Assembly: GCF_026341855.1 (NCBI RefSeq)
Contig: NZ_JAPENW010000001.1
Location: 310,001-374,000, forward strand
DNA length: 64,000 nucleotides
Direction: 5' to 3'
DNA from: Streptomyces sp. NBC_00568
GTDB lineage: Bacteria > Actinomycetota > Actinomycetes > Streptomycetales > Streptomycetaceae
Of this stretch, positions 8,573-17,101 are shown piece by piece (the first letter of the stretch is position 1; each line of letters starts with the position of its first letter). The notes beneath the pieces are model-generated. The model was not told the DNA's origin, made no database searches, and worked only from the letters and a program-made list of their open reading frames with translations. The translations under genes and the position numbers were made by a program.

Positions 8573-11419
8573 TCAGTCCACCGCCGTGAGTACGTCGTCC
8601 CCGGCCGGCTCCGGCTCTCCGTCCCGGGCCCGCTCCGGCTCCTCGTCGCCGTGTCCGAGCGGATGGACGAGACCGACCTGTACGGCGGTCACCTTGTACT
8701 CGGGGCAGTTGGTCGCCCAGTCCGAGTTCTCGGTGGTCACCACGTTGGCGCCGGTCACGGGGTGGTGGAACGTGGTGTAGACGACGCCGGCCGGCATCCG
8801 GTCGGAGATCTCCGCCCGCAGCGTCGTCCGCCCGACCCGGCTGGCCAGTGTCACGAGCGCGCCGTCGGTGATGCCGCGCACCTCGGCGTCGTGCGGATGC
8901 AGCTCCAGGATGTCCTCGGGATGCCAGGCGACATTGCCGGTACGCCGGGTCTGCGCGCCCACGTTGTACTGGCTGAGGATGCGCCCGGTGGTGAGCACCA
9001 ACGGGAAGCGCCGGGTGCTGCGTTCGTTGGTCGGCACGTACGCGGTGACGACGAACCTTCCCTTGCCGCGCACGAATTCGTCCACGTGCATCACGGGTGT
9101 CCCCTCGGGGGCCGAGGCGTTGCACGGCCACTGCACGCTGCCCAGCTTGTCGAGGACGTCGAAGGAGACGCCGGTGAACGTCGGGGTGACGGAGGCGATC
9201 TCCTCCATGATCCGGCTCGGATGGTCGTACGCCATCGGGTAGCCCATGGCGGTGGCGATCTCGCACACGATCTGCCACTCGTGCTTGCCCGTCCTCGGCT
9301 TCATCACCGCGCGCACCCGGTTGATCCGGCGCTCGGCGTTGGTGAACGTGCCGTCCTTCTCCAGGAAGGACGCTCCGGGCAGGAAGACGTGTGCGAACTT
9401 GGCCGTCTCGTTGAGGAACAGGTCCTGCACGACGACGAGTTCCATCGCTTCGAGCGCGGCGGTGACGTGCTGGAGGTTGGGGTCGGACTGGGCGATGTCC
9501 TCGCCGTGCACGAACAGACCGCGGAAGGTGCCGTCGATCGCGGCGTCGAACATGTTGGGGATGCGCAGGCCGGGCTCGGCGAGGAGGGTGCCGCCCCACA
9601 GGTTCTCGAACACCTCGCGCACGGCGTCGTCGGAGACATGCCGGTAGCCGGGCAGTTCGTGCGGGAAGGAGCCCATGTCGCAGGAGCCCTGAACGTTGTT
9701 CTGCCCGCGCAGCGGGTTGACCCCGACGCCGTCGCGGCCGATGTTGCCGCACGCCATGGCGAGGTTGGCCATTCCCATGACCATGGTCGAGCCCTGGCTG
9801 TGCTCGGTGACGCCGAGGCCGTAGTAGATGGCCCCGTTCGGTGCGTTCGCGTACAGCCGGGCGGCGGCCCGGAGTTGACCGGCGGGTATCCCGCTGATCT
9901 CCTCGGTGGCCTCCGGGCTGTTCTCGGGAAGGGCGACGAACTCCGCCCATGCGTCGAACCCTTCGCACCTGCGGTCCACGAAGGAGCGGTCGACCAGGCC
10001 CTCGGTGACGACCACGTGCGCCATGGCGTTGACCACGGCGACGTTGGTGCTGGGCCGTAGCTGGAGGTGGTGCGCGGCCTCGATGTGCGGTGAGCGCACC
10101 AGGTCGATGCGGCGCGGGTCGACGACGATCAACTCCGCTCCCTCGCGCAGGCGTCGCTTCATGCGCGAGGCGAACACCGGGTGCCCGTCGGTGGGGTTGG
10201 CCCCGATCACCATGATGACGTCGGCCTCCGCGACGGAACGGAAGTCCTGGGTGCCGGCCGACTCGCCGAAGGTCTGCTTGAGTCCGTATCCCGTCGGGGA
10301 GTGGCAGACGCGGGCGCAGGTGTCCACGTTGTTGTTGCCGAAGGCGGCGCGCACCATCTTCTGGACGACGTAGACCTCTTCGTTGGTGCAGCGCGACGAG
10401 GAGATCGCGCCGATCGAACTCGGCCCGTACCGAGCCTGGATGTCCCGCATCCGCCGGGCGACCGTGCCGATCGCCTCGTCCCACTCGACCTCGCGCCAGG
10501 GATCGGTGATCCTGTCGCGGACCATGGGCCTGAGCATCCGGTCGGGGTGGGTGGCGTAGCCGAAGGCGAAACGGCCCTTCACACAGGAGTGGCCCTCGTT
10601 CGCGCCGCCGTCCTTGTACGGCACCATCCGCACGAGTTCGTCGCCGCGCAGTTCGGCCTTGAAGGAGCAGCCGACCCCGCAGTAGGCGCAGGTGGTGACC
10701 ACCGACCGGGTCGGCATGCCGAGTTCGACCACCGACTTCTCCTGGAGCGTGGAGGTCGGGCAGGCCTGGACGCAGGCCCCGCAGGAGACGCACTCGGAGT
10801 CCATGAACGACTCGGCGGCGCCGGGCGAGACCTTGGAGTCGAAGCCGCGCCCCTCGATGGTCAGCGCGAAGGTGCCCTGCACCTCGCCGCAGGCACGCAC
10901 GCAGCGGGAGCAGGCGATGCACTTGGAGGGGTCGAAGTCGAAGTACGGGTTGGACGTGTCCTTCTCGGCGTCGAGGTGGTTCTCGCCCTCGTAGCCGTAC
11001 CGCACCTGCCGCAGGCCCACCACGCCCGCCATGTCCTGCAGTTCGCAGTCGCCGTTGGCCGGGCAGGTCAGACAGTCGAGCGGGTGGTCGGAGATGTACA
11101 GCTCCATGACGCCCTGGCGGAGCTTCTCCACCTTCGGCGTCTGGGTGCTCACCCTCATCCCGTCCGCCACCGGGGTGGTGCAGGACGCCGGGGTGCCCCG
11201 CCTGCCGTCGATCTCCACCACGCACAGACGGCAGGAGCCGAACGGCTCCAGGCTGTCCGTGGCGCACAGTCTGGGTATGTCGATACCGGCCTGCGCGGCG
11301 GCGCGCATCACGGACGTCCCCTCGGGGACGGTCACCTCCAGCCCGTCCACCTCGACCGACACCGTGGCCTCGCCGGGGCGTTCCGGGGTTCCGAAGTCGG
11401 GTTCCTTGAGCAGCGTCAT
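8573..11419 (-). CDS. fdsA: NAD-dependent formate dehydrogenase, alpha (molybdopterin) subunit
   Basis: The catalytic subunit, 948 residues, oxidising formate to CO2 at a bis-MGD Mo (or W) centre. Domains in order: [2Fe-2S] ferredoxin-like (Cys 52-80), a [4Fe-4S] segment with HPLDCLTC...GDCELQ, two ferredoxin clusters (CIACSRCVRAC and CVSCGACVQAC), a further CAYCGVGC...C cluster, then the molybdopterin oxidoreductase and dinucleotide-binding domains. The Mo ligand is Cys372 in ARVCHSPT, so no selenocysteine is needed; His373 follows as in other formate dehydrogenases. ATG at 11419 overlaps the fdsB stop as ATGA, which explains the start choice. The C-terminal ~25 residues are a charged tail. 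Confidence 0.95.
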   Translation of the reverse strand: MTLLKEPDFGTPERPGEATVSVEVDGLEVTVPEGTSVMRAAAQAGIDIPRLCATDSLEPFGSCRLCVVEIDGRRGTPASCTTPVADGMRVSTQTPKVEKLRQGVMELYISDHPLDCLTCPANGDCELQDMAGVVGLRQVRYGYEGENHLDAEKDTSNPYFDFDPSKCIACSRCVRACGEVQGTFALTIEGRGFDSKVSPGAAESFMDSECVSCGACVQACPTSTLQEKSVVELGMPTRSVVTTCAYCGVGCSFKAELRGDELVRMVPYKDGGANEGHSCVKGRFAFGYATHPDRMLRPMVRDRITDPWREVEWDEAIGTVARRMRDIQARYGPSSIGAISSSRCTNEEVYVVQKMVRAAFGNNNVDTCARVCHSPTGYGLKQTFGESAGTQDFRSVAEADVIMVIGANPTDGHPVFASRMKRRLREGAELIVVDPRRIDLVRSPHIEAAHHLQLRPSTNVAVVNAMAHVVVTEGLVDRSFVDRRCEGFDAWAEFVALPENSPEATEEISGIPAGQLRAAARLYANAPNGAIYYGLGVTEHSQGSTMVMGMANLAMACGNIGRDGVGVNPLRGQNNVQGSCDMGSFPHELPGYRHVSDDAVREVFENLWGGTLLAEPGLRIPNMFDAAIDGTFRGLFVHGEDIAQSDPNLQHVTAALEAMELVVVQDLFLNETAKFAHVFLPGASFLEKDGTFTNAERRINRVRAVMKPRTGKHEWQIVCEIATAMGYPMAYDHPSRIMEEIASVTPTFTGVSFDVLDKLGSVQWPCNASAPEGTPVMHVDEFVRGKGRFVVTAYVPTNERSTRRFPLVLTTGRILSQYNVGAQTRRTGNVAWHPEDILELHPHDAEVRGITDGALVTLASRVGRTTLRAEISDRMPAGVVYTTFHHPVTGANVVTTENSDWATNCPEYKVTAVQVGLVHPLGHGDEEPERARDGEPEPAGDDVLTAVD

Positions 11420-13029
11420 GCCGTGCCCTCCGTCCTCGCGCCGCTGGGCTGCCGGGAGTCGGTGTCCCGGCCCGGTCCGCGGGCGAGGAAGTCGTCGGGA
11501 AAGTGGGTGAGGGCGCTCCGTACGGGCATCGGCGTCAGCCCGCCCATCGCGCACAGCGAGCCGTCGGTCATCAGGTCGCACAGATCTTCCAGCAGCGCCA
11601 GGTTCTCGTCCCGGTGCCGACCGGCCACGATCTTGTCGATCACCTCGACGCCGCGTACCGAACCGACCCTGCACGGCGTGCACTTGCCGCAGGACTCCTC
11701 GGCGCAGAACTCCATCGCGAAGCGGGCCTGCGCGGCCATGTCGACGGTGTCGTCGAAGACCACGACGCCGCCGTGGCCGACCATGGCGCCCGCCGCCGCG
11801 AAGGCCTCGTAGTCCATCGGCAGGTCGAACATCGACGTGGGGAGGTAGGCGCCGAGCGGCCCGCCGACCTGCACCGTGCGCACCGGGCGTCCGGAGAAGG
11901 TGCCACCGCCGTAGTCCTCGACGAGTTCGCGCAGCGTGACGCCGAACGCGGTCTCGACGATGCCGCCGCGCGCGATGTTGCCGCCGAGCTGGAAGACCTG
12001 GGTGCCGCGTGAGCGGTCGACGCCGAGTTCCTGGTAGGCCTGCGCGCCGGACGCGAGTACGACGGGGACCGTGGCGAGGGTGAGGACGTTGTTCACCACG
12101 GTCGGTCTGCCGAACAGGCCCTCGATCGCGGGGATCGGCGGCTTGGCGCGTACCGTGCCGCGTTTGCCCTCCAGGCTCTCCAGCATGGAGGTCTCCTCGC
12201 CGCAGATGTACGCTCCGGCGCCGACACGGACGTGCAGGTCGAAGTCGAGCGTCGAACCGAGGATGCCTTTGCCGAGCCAGCCGTGTTCGCGGGCGACGCC
12301 GATCGCGGCGCGCAGGGTGGCCACCGCGTCCGGGTACTCCGAGCGGACGTAGAGGTAGCCCTCGCTCGCGCCGACGGCGTGCGCGGCGATCGTCATGCCC
12401 TCGATGAGCATGAAGGGGTCGCCCTCCATGACCATCCGGTCCGCGAAGGTGCCGCTGTCCCCCTCGTCGGCGTTGCAGCAGACGAACTTCAGCTCGTCCG
12501 CGCAGTCGAGCACCGTCTTCCATTTGATGCCGGCGGGGAATCCCGCGCCGCCCCGGCCGCGCAGTCCGGACGCGGTGACCTCGGCGACCACGTCGGCGGG
12601 CGGGCGTTTCAGCGCGGCATGCAGCCCCGCGAGTCCGCCGTGCGCCAGGTAGTCGTCCGCGGACAGCGGGTCGGTGACCCCGACGCGGGCGAAGGTGACC
12701 CGGTTCTGGCGGGCCAGCCACGGCAGTTCGTCCACGACGCCGAGCCGCAGTGGATGGTCGGCGCCGTCGAGCATGCCCGCGGCGAGGAGGTCGTCGACGT
12801 CGGACGGGGTCACGGGGCCGTATCCGACGCGGCCGTGCGGGGTCACCACCTCGACGAGGGGTTCCAGCCAGAGCATGCCGCGCGAGCCGTTGCGTACGAC
12901 GTCGAGGGCGAAGTCACCACGGGCGGACGCCTGTTGCAGGGCGTCCGCGATCTCGTCCGCGCCGACGGACCGGGCCGCCGAGTCGCGGGGGACGTAGACC
13001 GTGGCCACGGGGTGCGCTGTGTCGTTCAC
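11416..13029 (-). CDS. fdsB: NAD-dependent formate dehydrogenase, beta (NADH/FMN) subunit
   Basis: The diaphorase subunit, 537 residues, passing electrons to NAD. An N-terminal thioredoxin-like ferredoxin part (~1-110) resembles NuoE/NuoF fusions. The NuoF-like core follows with the NADH/FMN motif GLRGRGGAGFPAGIKWK, an NADEGDSGTFADR block, and the [4Fe-4S] ligands ESCGKCTPCRVG with a later single Cys. GTG at 13029 overlaps the fdsG stop (GTGA) and the 3' end overlaps fdsA by 4 bp (ATGA), so all three are probably translationally coupled. Confidence 0.94.
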   Translation of the reverse strand: MNDTAHPVATVYVPRDSAARSVGADEIADALQQASARGDFALDVVRNGSRGMLWLEPLVEVVTPHGRVGYGPVTPSDVDDLLAAGMLDGADHPLRLGVVDELPWLARQNRVTFARVGVTDPLSADDYLAHGGLAGLHAALKRPPADVVAEVTASGLRGRGGAGFPAGIKWKTVLDCADELKFVCCNADEGDSGTFADRMVMEGDPFMLIEGMTIAAHAVGASEGYLYVRSEYPDAVATLRAAIGVAREHGWLGKGILGSTLDFDLHVRVGAGAYICGEETSMLESLEGKRGTVRAKPPIPAIEGLFGRPTVVNNVLTLATVPVVLASGAQAYQELGVDRSRGTQVFQLGGNIARGGIVETAFGVTLRELVEDYGGGTFSGRPVRTVQVGGPLGAYLPTSMFDLPMDYEAFAAAGAMVGHGGVVVFDDTVDMAAQARFAMEFCAEESCGKCTPCRVGSVRGVEVIDKIVAGRHRDENLALLEDLCDLMTDGSLCAMGGLTPMPVRSALTHFPDDFLARGPGRDTDSRQPSGARTEGTA

Positions 13030-13505
13030 GATGAGACCGTCCCGTCGAGGATCGAGCCCAGCCGGGCCGGGCCGACCCGTCCGTACAGCCGGCCGTTCAC
13101 CTCGACCGCGGGGCCGAGGGCGCAGTTGCCGAGGCAGAAGACCTGCTCGACGGTCACGGCATCGTCCGCGGTGGTCTCCCCCAGTGTCAGTCCGGCTTCG
13201 CGGGCGTAGGTCACCAGACCGTCCGCGCCCAGGGCCTGGCAGGCCTCGGCCCGGCAGATGCGCACGGTGGTGCGTCCTGCCGGTTCGCGGCGGAAGTCGT
13301 GGTAGAAGGTCACCACTCCGTGGACGTCCGCCCGGGAGAGGTTGAACTCGTCGGCGAGCACCGGAATCGCCTCGTGCGGCACATGGCCCAACTCGGCCTG
13401 TACGGCGTGCAGTACGGGCAGCAGCGCACCGCGCTGATCCCGATGACCGGCCGCCACCCTCCGGACCACGCTCTCGACCGTCACGTCACTCGCGCTGGTC
13501 GTCAT
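13026..13505 (-). CDS. fdsG: NAD-dependent formate dehydrogenase, gamma (NuoE-like) subunit
   Basis: A 159-residue [2Fe-2S] subunit of the NuoE/HoxE type. The cluster ligands appear in CRAEACQ and, about 40 residues later, CLGNCALGP. A VVTFYHDFR block typical of the family lies between. It is the first gene of fdsGBAD. ATG at 13505 was chosen over an in-frame ATG 30 codons upstream because family similarity begins here and the upstream extension crosses the operator. A GntR-type palindrome lies 64-83 bp before the start. Confidence 0.94.
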   Translation of the reverse strand: MTTSASDVTVESVVRRVAAGHRDQRGALLPVLHAVQAELGHVPHEAIPVLADEFNLSRADVHGVVTFYHDFRREPAGRTTVRICRAEACQALGADGLVTYAREAGLTLGETTADDAVTVEQVFCLGNCALGPAVEVNGRLYGRVGPARLGSILDGTVSS

Positions 13506-13568
13506 GATCGCTCCGCCTTCCGTCACGCGGGGTCCCCGGCGATGCTCGCGGGAGACCGAGACTACCCC

Positions 13569-13588
13569 ATACAGGCTTCTGTATACAG
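13569..13588. promoter_or_regulatory. Candidate GntR operator upstream of fdsG
   Basis: ATACAG-GCTT-CTGTAT is a perfect inverted repeat (13569-13584), overlapping a second perfect palindrome, CTGTATACAG (13579-13588). It lies 64-83 bp before fdsG. The core matches the sites in front of the other oxalate/formate genes. Confidence 0.65.
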
Positions 13589-13807
13589 AACTCAATCGAG
13601 CTCAATCCCCTTCACGGAGGCGGGAATTGACGGGGCGGGCGGCCGGGGAAGCGAGTGCCCTGCACTGCTCCTCGAGCACGGACGGACCCGGCTCCACCGA
13701 CGCCACCGACCGCCGTACACGCCTGCCACCTGCTCGAAGACGGGCGGAGGACGGCTCGGGCGGCAGCCCCGGCCGGCCTGGATCACACCCGAAGCGGCCA
13801 CCATCCT

Positions 13808-13827
13808 GCATACCAAAACCTGTATGC
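13808..13827. promoter_or_regulatory. Candidate GntR operator upstream of gntR-1
   Basis: GCATAC-N8-GTATGC, a perfect inverted repeat 86-105 bp before the gntR-1 start. The same half-site with the same 8-bp spacing recurs before gntR-2, which suggests autoregulation or cross-regulation. Confidence 0.6.
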
Positions 13828-13912
13828 TGACGCAGCCGTCGGCGACCCTCTCGGCGGCCACCACTCGGCAGAGCCGTCGGCCCCGCGGGCCCGGTGGCAG
13901 AACGGGGCTCCC

Positions 13913-14602
13913 ATGCGTGAGGCACTCACGGCCGCCGCGTCCCGGCGCGTCACCCGCCCGGCGCCACTGCGTCAGGCCGTGTACGACGCCCTGACCGAGC
14001 TGATCGTCAGCGGCTCCCTCAAGCCCGGACAGCACCTGGTCGAGGCGGAGCTCGCCGAGCACCTCGGAGTCAGCCGCCAGCCCGTGCGGGAAGCCCTGCA
14101 ACGGCTCCAGACCGACGGCTGGGTCGACCTGCGCCCCGCCCAGGGCGCCTTCGTCCACTCCCCCACCGAGCAGGAGGCCGCCCAACTCCTCGGTGTCCGC
14201 GCGGTCCTCGAGACCTACTCGGCCCAGCTCGCCGCCCAGCACGCGAAGCCCGAGGACGTGGAACGGCTCTGGGAGTTGCACCAGGAAGGTGTCGACGCCC
14301 TCGCCGCGAGCGATGTCGAGCGTCTGGTCGCGGCCAACACCGCCCTGCACGCGTTCATCACCTCCGTGGCCGACAACGCCGTACTGGCCGAACTGATCGC
14401 GGGCGTCAGCCAGAAGGTGCGCTGGTACTACACGCCGATCGCCCGGCCCCGCGGCAAGGAGGCCTGGAACGAGCACGCCCAGTTGATCAGGGCCATCGCC
14501 AAGGGTGACGCGGACCGTGCCGGCGAGGTCATGCGCAAGCACACCGAGCGCACCACGGGCTTCTACGGCAAGCAGCTCGCCGCCGGGGCGAACCAGGACT
14601 GA
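13913..14602 (+). CDS. GntR/FadR (FCD) regulator 1
   Basis: A 229-residue regulator with an N-terminal winged helix (LRQAVYDALTELIVSGSLKPG, then LGVSRQPVREALQRL) and an all-helical FCD ligand domain with the family His and Asp/Asn metal-site positions. A VRWYYTPIARPRG segment is shared with the other two GntR proteins of this window. It is divergent from the fds operon, with candidate operators near both promoters. It may respond to a small carboxylate or CoA ester linked to formate or oxalate; the ligand is inferred from context. The start was chosen at ATG 13913, where similarity to gntR-2 begins; the ribosome site is weak. Confidence 0.88.
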   Translation: MREALTAAASRRVTRPAPLRQAVYDALTELIVSGSLKPGQHLVEAELAEHLGVSRQPVREALQRLQTDGWVDLRPAQGAFVHSPTEQEAAQLLGVRAVLETYSAQLAAQHAKPEDVERLWELHQEGVDALAASDVERLVAANTALHAFITSVADNAVLAELIAGVSQKVRWYYTPIARPRGKEAWNEHAQLIRAIAKGDADRAGEVMRKHTERTTGFYGKQLAAGANQD

Positions 14603-14668
14603 CCGGACGGGCGCTCGCGCGGGACTCATCACGCCGCCCGCCCGGTCACACCGTCCGCCGGGCCGGCT

Positions 14669-15544
14669 TCACGTCGACGCGAGAGAGTCGACGGGACGGC
14701 GGCCGACGCCGGAGCCAAGGTCCTGTTCACCGAACTCCTTGCCACCGGAACCCTTCTCTCCGGGACCCTTCTCGGAGGACCCCTTCCCACCGGAGCCCGC
14801 GACACCGGGGCCGAGGACGTCGGCACCCCCGGCGGCCCGCAGTTCCAGCAGCCACGGCCGAACGGTCCGCAGCAGGATGTCGAGCCCTCCGCCGTCCCGT
14901 CCGAGCATCGCGTCGGCGGGAAGCAGGACCGGATCGGCGCACACCGAGGAAGTCGCGCTGCCACTGGGCCCTCCCCCGCCGGGCCTGGCCGGGACGAACA
15001 GGTCCGGGGCCTGCGCCGGAACCACCCACAGCGTCAGGCCGTCCGGCCCGGTGAGCGGCCGGGAGGACCAGAGGTAGCTGTCGGCCTCGCCCGCCGCGAC
15101 CACCTGCCGCTTGCGACCCCGGAGGGCGACGACGTCGGCGAAGCGCGTGGCGGCCGAGGACGGCATCCCGTACGGGACCTCCATCTCCTGGTGGCCGGGT
15201 CCCCCCTCGGACAGGGCGAGGCCGGCGAGGTGCCGTCCGGCGGCGACCTCGCCGCGCACCCAGGAACCACCGCAGGATTCGACAGCGGCGACCGCGGCGA
15301 AGTGGGACGCGAGCACGGCGGCGGTCGCCGGGCAGACGCGCGATGTCCGCGCCACCACATCGGCGGCCTCCGGCAGCCCGAGCCCCCCACCGCCGAACTC
15401 CGGGGAGACGGTGAGCCCGAGCAGTCCGGCACGGCCGAGCGCCGTCACGGCCGAGCGGGGGAACCTGCCTTCCCGCGCGGTCACTTCGGCTGCGGGCGCG
15501 ACGACTTCGGCCAGGACGGCCGAGAGAGAACTGCGGTACGGCAC
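14669..15544 (-). CDS. Acyl-CoA dehydrogenase-like protein lacking the C-terminal domain
   Basis: A 291-residue protein resembling the N-terminal and middle domains of acyl-CoA dehydrogenases: an AGLLGLTVSPEFGGGGL helix region, then a GLALSEGGPGHQE block in the position of the family's T-E-P-x-A-G-S motif, and an AADSYLWSSRP-like strand. The C-terminal helical domain that would carry the catalytic Glu and complete the FAD site is missing. A Gly/Lys/Glu-rich tail of about 40 residues takes its place. Usual length is ~380. GTG at 15544 follows a GAGGAGG site. Divergent from gntR-2, with a GntR palindrome between. It may be a degraded gene or a repurposed CoA-binding protein. Confidence 0.65.
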   Translation of the reverse strand: MPYRSSLSAVLAEVVAPAAEVTAREGRFPRSAVTALGRAGLLGLTVSPEFGGGGLGLPEAADVVARTSRVCPATAAVLASHFAAVAAVESCGGSWVRGEVAAGRHLAGLALSEGGPGHQEMEVPYGMPSSAATRFADVVALRGRKRQVVAAGEADSYLWSSRPLTGPDGLTLWVVPAQAPDLFVPARPGGGGPSGSATSSVCADPVLLPADAMLGRDGGGLDILLRTVRPWLLELRAAGGADVLGPGVAGSGGKGSSEKGPGEKGSGGKEFGEQDLGSGVGRRPVDSLAST

Positions 15545-15585
15545 GGGGTGACCCCCTCCTCGGGAACGACCTCCCACGGGAATTG

Positions 15586-15596
15586 CATACAGTATG
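15586..15596. promoter_or_regulatory. Candidate GntR operator upstream of the acyl-CoA dehydrogenase-like gene
   Basis: CATACAGTATG, a perfect 11-bp odd palindrome 42-52 bp before the GTG at 15544. The same CATACAGTAT string occurs in the sucC/frc-2 promoter region. Confidence 0.6.
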
Positions 15597-15701
15597 TTGT
15601 CTTCTTCTGTGATGCGCCAGAGGAACGCCGAGCCGAATCCCGGAAGCGACGGCGCACCCACGGACTTCGCCGCGAGGGGCACACAGATCCATGGGGTTAT
15701 T

Positions 15702-15719
15702 GCATACTGAAGTCCGTAT
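15702..15719. promoter_or_regulatory. Candidate GntR operator upstream of gntR-2
   Basis: GCATAC-N8-GTAT lies 51-68 bp before the gntR-2 start and repeats the half-site and 8-bp spacing seen before gntR-1. Confidence 0.55.
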
Positions 15720-15769
15720 CCCGAGGCCCAACTCCGGGGCGTCGGCGGTCCGAAGACGGGGAGGGTTCC

Positions 15770-16462
15770 ATGCCCGACACGCCCACCGTGGCAGCCCACG
15801 GCCCGATCACCAGGCCCGCCCCCCTGCGCCAAGCCGTCTACGACGCGCTGACCGAGCTGATCATCAACGGCTCCCTCACGCCCGGACAGCACCTCGTCGA
15901 GGCGGACCTCGCCGTACGGCTCGGCGTCAGCCGCCAGCCCGTCCGGGAAGCCCTTCAGCGGCTCCACACCACCGGCTGGGTGGACCTGCGGCCGTCCCAG
16001 GGCGCCTTCGTCCACTCCCCCACACCGGAGGAGTGTGCCCAACTCCTCAGTGTGCGTGCGGTCCTGGAGACCCATTCCGCCCACGGCGCGGCCCTGCACG
16101 CCACCGCACACGACGTCGCCCGTCTGTGGGAGTTGCAGCGGACGGGCCTCACGGCCCTCGCGGCCGGCGGCGCCCGGGCCATCGTCGAGGCCAACGCCGC
16201 GCTCCACGGGCACATCACCCAGCTGTCCCGGAACACCGTCCTCGCCGAACTCATCCCCCAGGTCGACCGGCGGGTGCGGTGGTACTACATGCCCATCGCC
16301 AAACCCCGCGGCACGGACGCGTGGAGCGAGCACGCGCGGATCATCGAGGCCATCGCCGACCGCGACGCGGAGCGCGCCGAGGAGCTCATGCGGCGGCACA
16401 CCAGCAACACGACCGACTTCTACTGCAAGCAGATCGCCGCGATGGCCACCCGGCAGCGCTGA
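15770..16462 (+). CDS. GntR/FadR (FCD) regulator 2
   Basis: A 230-residue paralogue of gntR-1: the winged helix is nearly the same (ITRPAPLRQAVYDALTELI, LGVSRQPVREALQRL) and the FCD domain keeps the VRWYYMPIAKPRG segment. The duplicates lie 1.2 kb apart on the same strand with the acyl-CoA dehydrogenase-like gene between them. The near-identical recognition helix predicts the same operator class. GGGAGG precedes ATG at 15770. Differences in the FCD domain could give different ligands. Confidence 0.88.
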   Translation: MPDTPTVAAHGPITRPAPLRQAVYDALTELIINGSLTPGQHLVEADLAVRLGVSRQPVREALQRLHTTGWVDLRPSQGAFVHSPTPEECAQLLSVRAVLETHSAHGAALHATAHDVARLWELQRTGLTALAAGGARAIVEANAALHGHITQLSRNTVLAELIPQVDRRVRWYYMPIAKPRGTDAWSEHARIIEAIADRDAERAEELMRRHTSNTTDFYCKQIAAMATRQR

Positions 16463-16478
16463 CGCCCGGGTGGGACGA

Positions 16479-16528
16479 CGCCCTCCTGCCGCGGACGCCC
16501 GCCGACGCCGACCGACGGCAAGAGGGCG
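16479..16528. terminator. Hairpin between gntR-2 and carbonic anhydrase
   Basis: Arms CGCCCTCCTGCCG (16479-16491) and CGGCAAGAGGGCG (16516-16528) pair at 12 of 13 positions with a 24-base loop, between two convergent genes. It is a probable bidirectional terminator, although the loop is long. Confidence 0.45.
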
Positions 16529-16534
16529 GGCGCC

Positions 16535-17101
16535 TCAGGCTCGCGGGGCAGCTCGGACTCGCGGGTCGATCTCCCGCAACAGCCCGGTCGTGACATCGAA
16601 CACGAAGCCTCGGACATCGTCGGTGTGCGGCAGGAACGGTGAGGTGCGCACCCGCTGCATCGACTGCCGTACGTCCTGGTCGACGTCGCTGAAGGCCTCG
16701 ACCGCCCAAGCGGGCCGCTGCCCGACCTCCATCTCCAGCTCGTGCCGGAAGTCCTCGGTGAGAGTCTGCAGGCCGCAGCCCGTGTGGTGGATGAGTATGA
16801 CGCTGCGGGTGCCGAGCGCGCGTTGGCTGATCGTCAGGGAGCGGATGGTGTCGTCGGTGACGACACCGCCGGCGTTGCGGACGGTGTGACAGTCGCCCAG
16901 TTGGAGCCCGAGCGCGGCATGAAGGTCGATACGGGCGTCCATGCAGGCCACGACGGCGACGCGCTGGACCGGGCGGGCACCCATGCCTGGATCCACGAAG
17001 TCGGCGGCGTACGCCCGGTTGGCCGCCACGAGCCGGTCGATGACCGTCCCGCCGGGAACGCGGTTGACGGACTGGGCGAGACGGGGTGCTGGAGTCGACA
17101 T
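16535..17101 (-). CDS. Beta-class carbonic anhydrase
   Basis: A 188-residue zinc enzyme interconverting CO2 and bicarbonate. The Zn ligands are Cys53 and Asp55-Arg57 in CMDAR, and His106 and Cys109 in HHTGCG, as in beta-class enzymes. Length and motif spacing are normal for the short actinobacterial group. AGGTAG precedes ATG at 17101. It lies beside the oxalate/formate block, whose enzymes release CO2 at two steps; a role in handling that CO2 is possible but unproven, since this class is common in Streptomyces. Confidence 0.9.
   Translation of the reverse strand: MSTPAPRLAQSVNRVPGGTVIDRLVAANRAYAADFVDPGMGARPVQRVAVVACMDARIDLHAALGLQLGDCHTVRNAGGVVTDDTIRSLTISQRALGTRSVILIHHTGCGLQTLTEDFRHELEMEVGQRPAWAVEAFSDVDQDVRQSMQRVRTSPFLPHTDDVRGFVFDVTTGLLREIDPRVRAAPRA

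Larger units (their letters stand above)
13506..13912. other. Divergent promoter region between fdsG and gntR-1
   Basis: A 407-bp region with no convincing gene. It contains two candidate GntR operators (13569-13588 near fdsG and 13808-13827 near gntR-1). Open frames here have no family resemblance and cross the operators. Confidence 0.7.

Noticed and set aside
8573..12721. A 1382-residue reading as an fdsB-fdsA fusion
   Set aside because: The first ~430 residues are an out-of-frame reading of fdsB; the genuine fdsA starts at 11419 with an ATGA overlap.
13602..13925. A minus-strand 107-residue frame between fdsG and gntR-1
   Set aside because: It crosses both candidate operators and the start of gntR-1, with Arg/Gly/Pro composition typical of antisense frames in GC-rich DNA.
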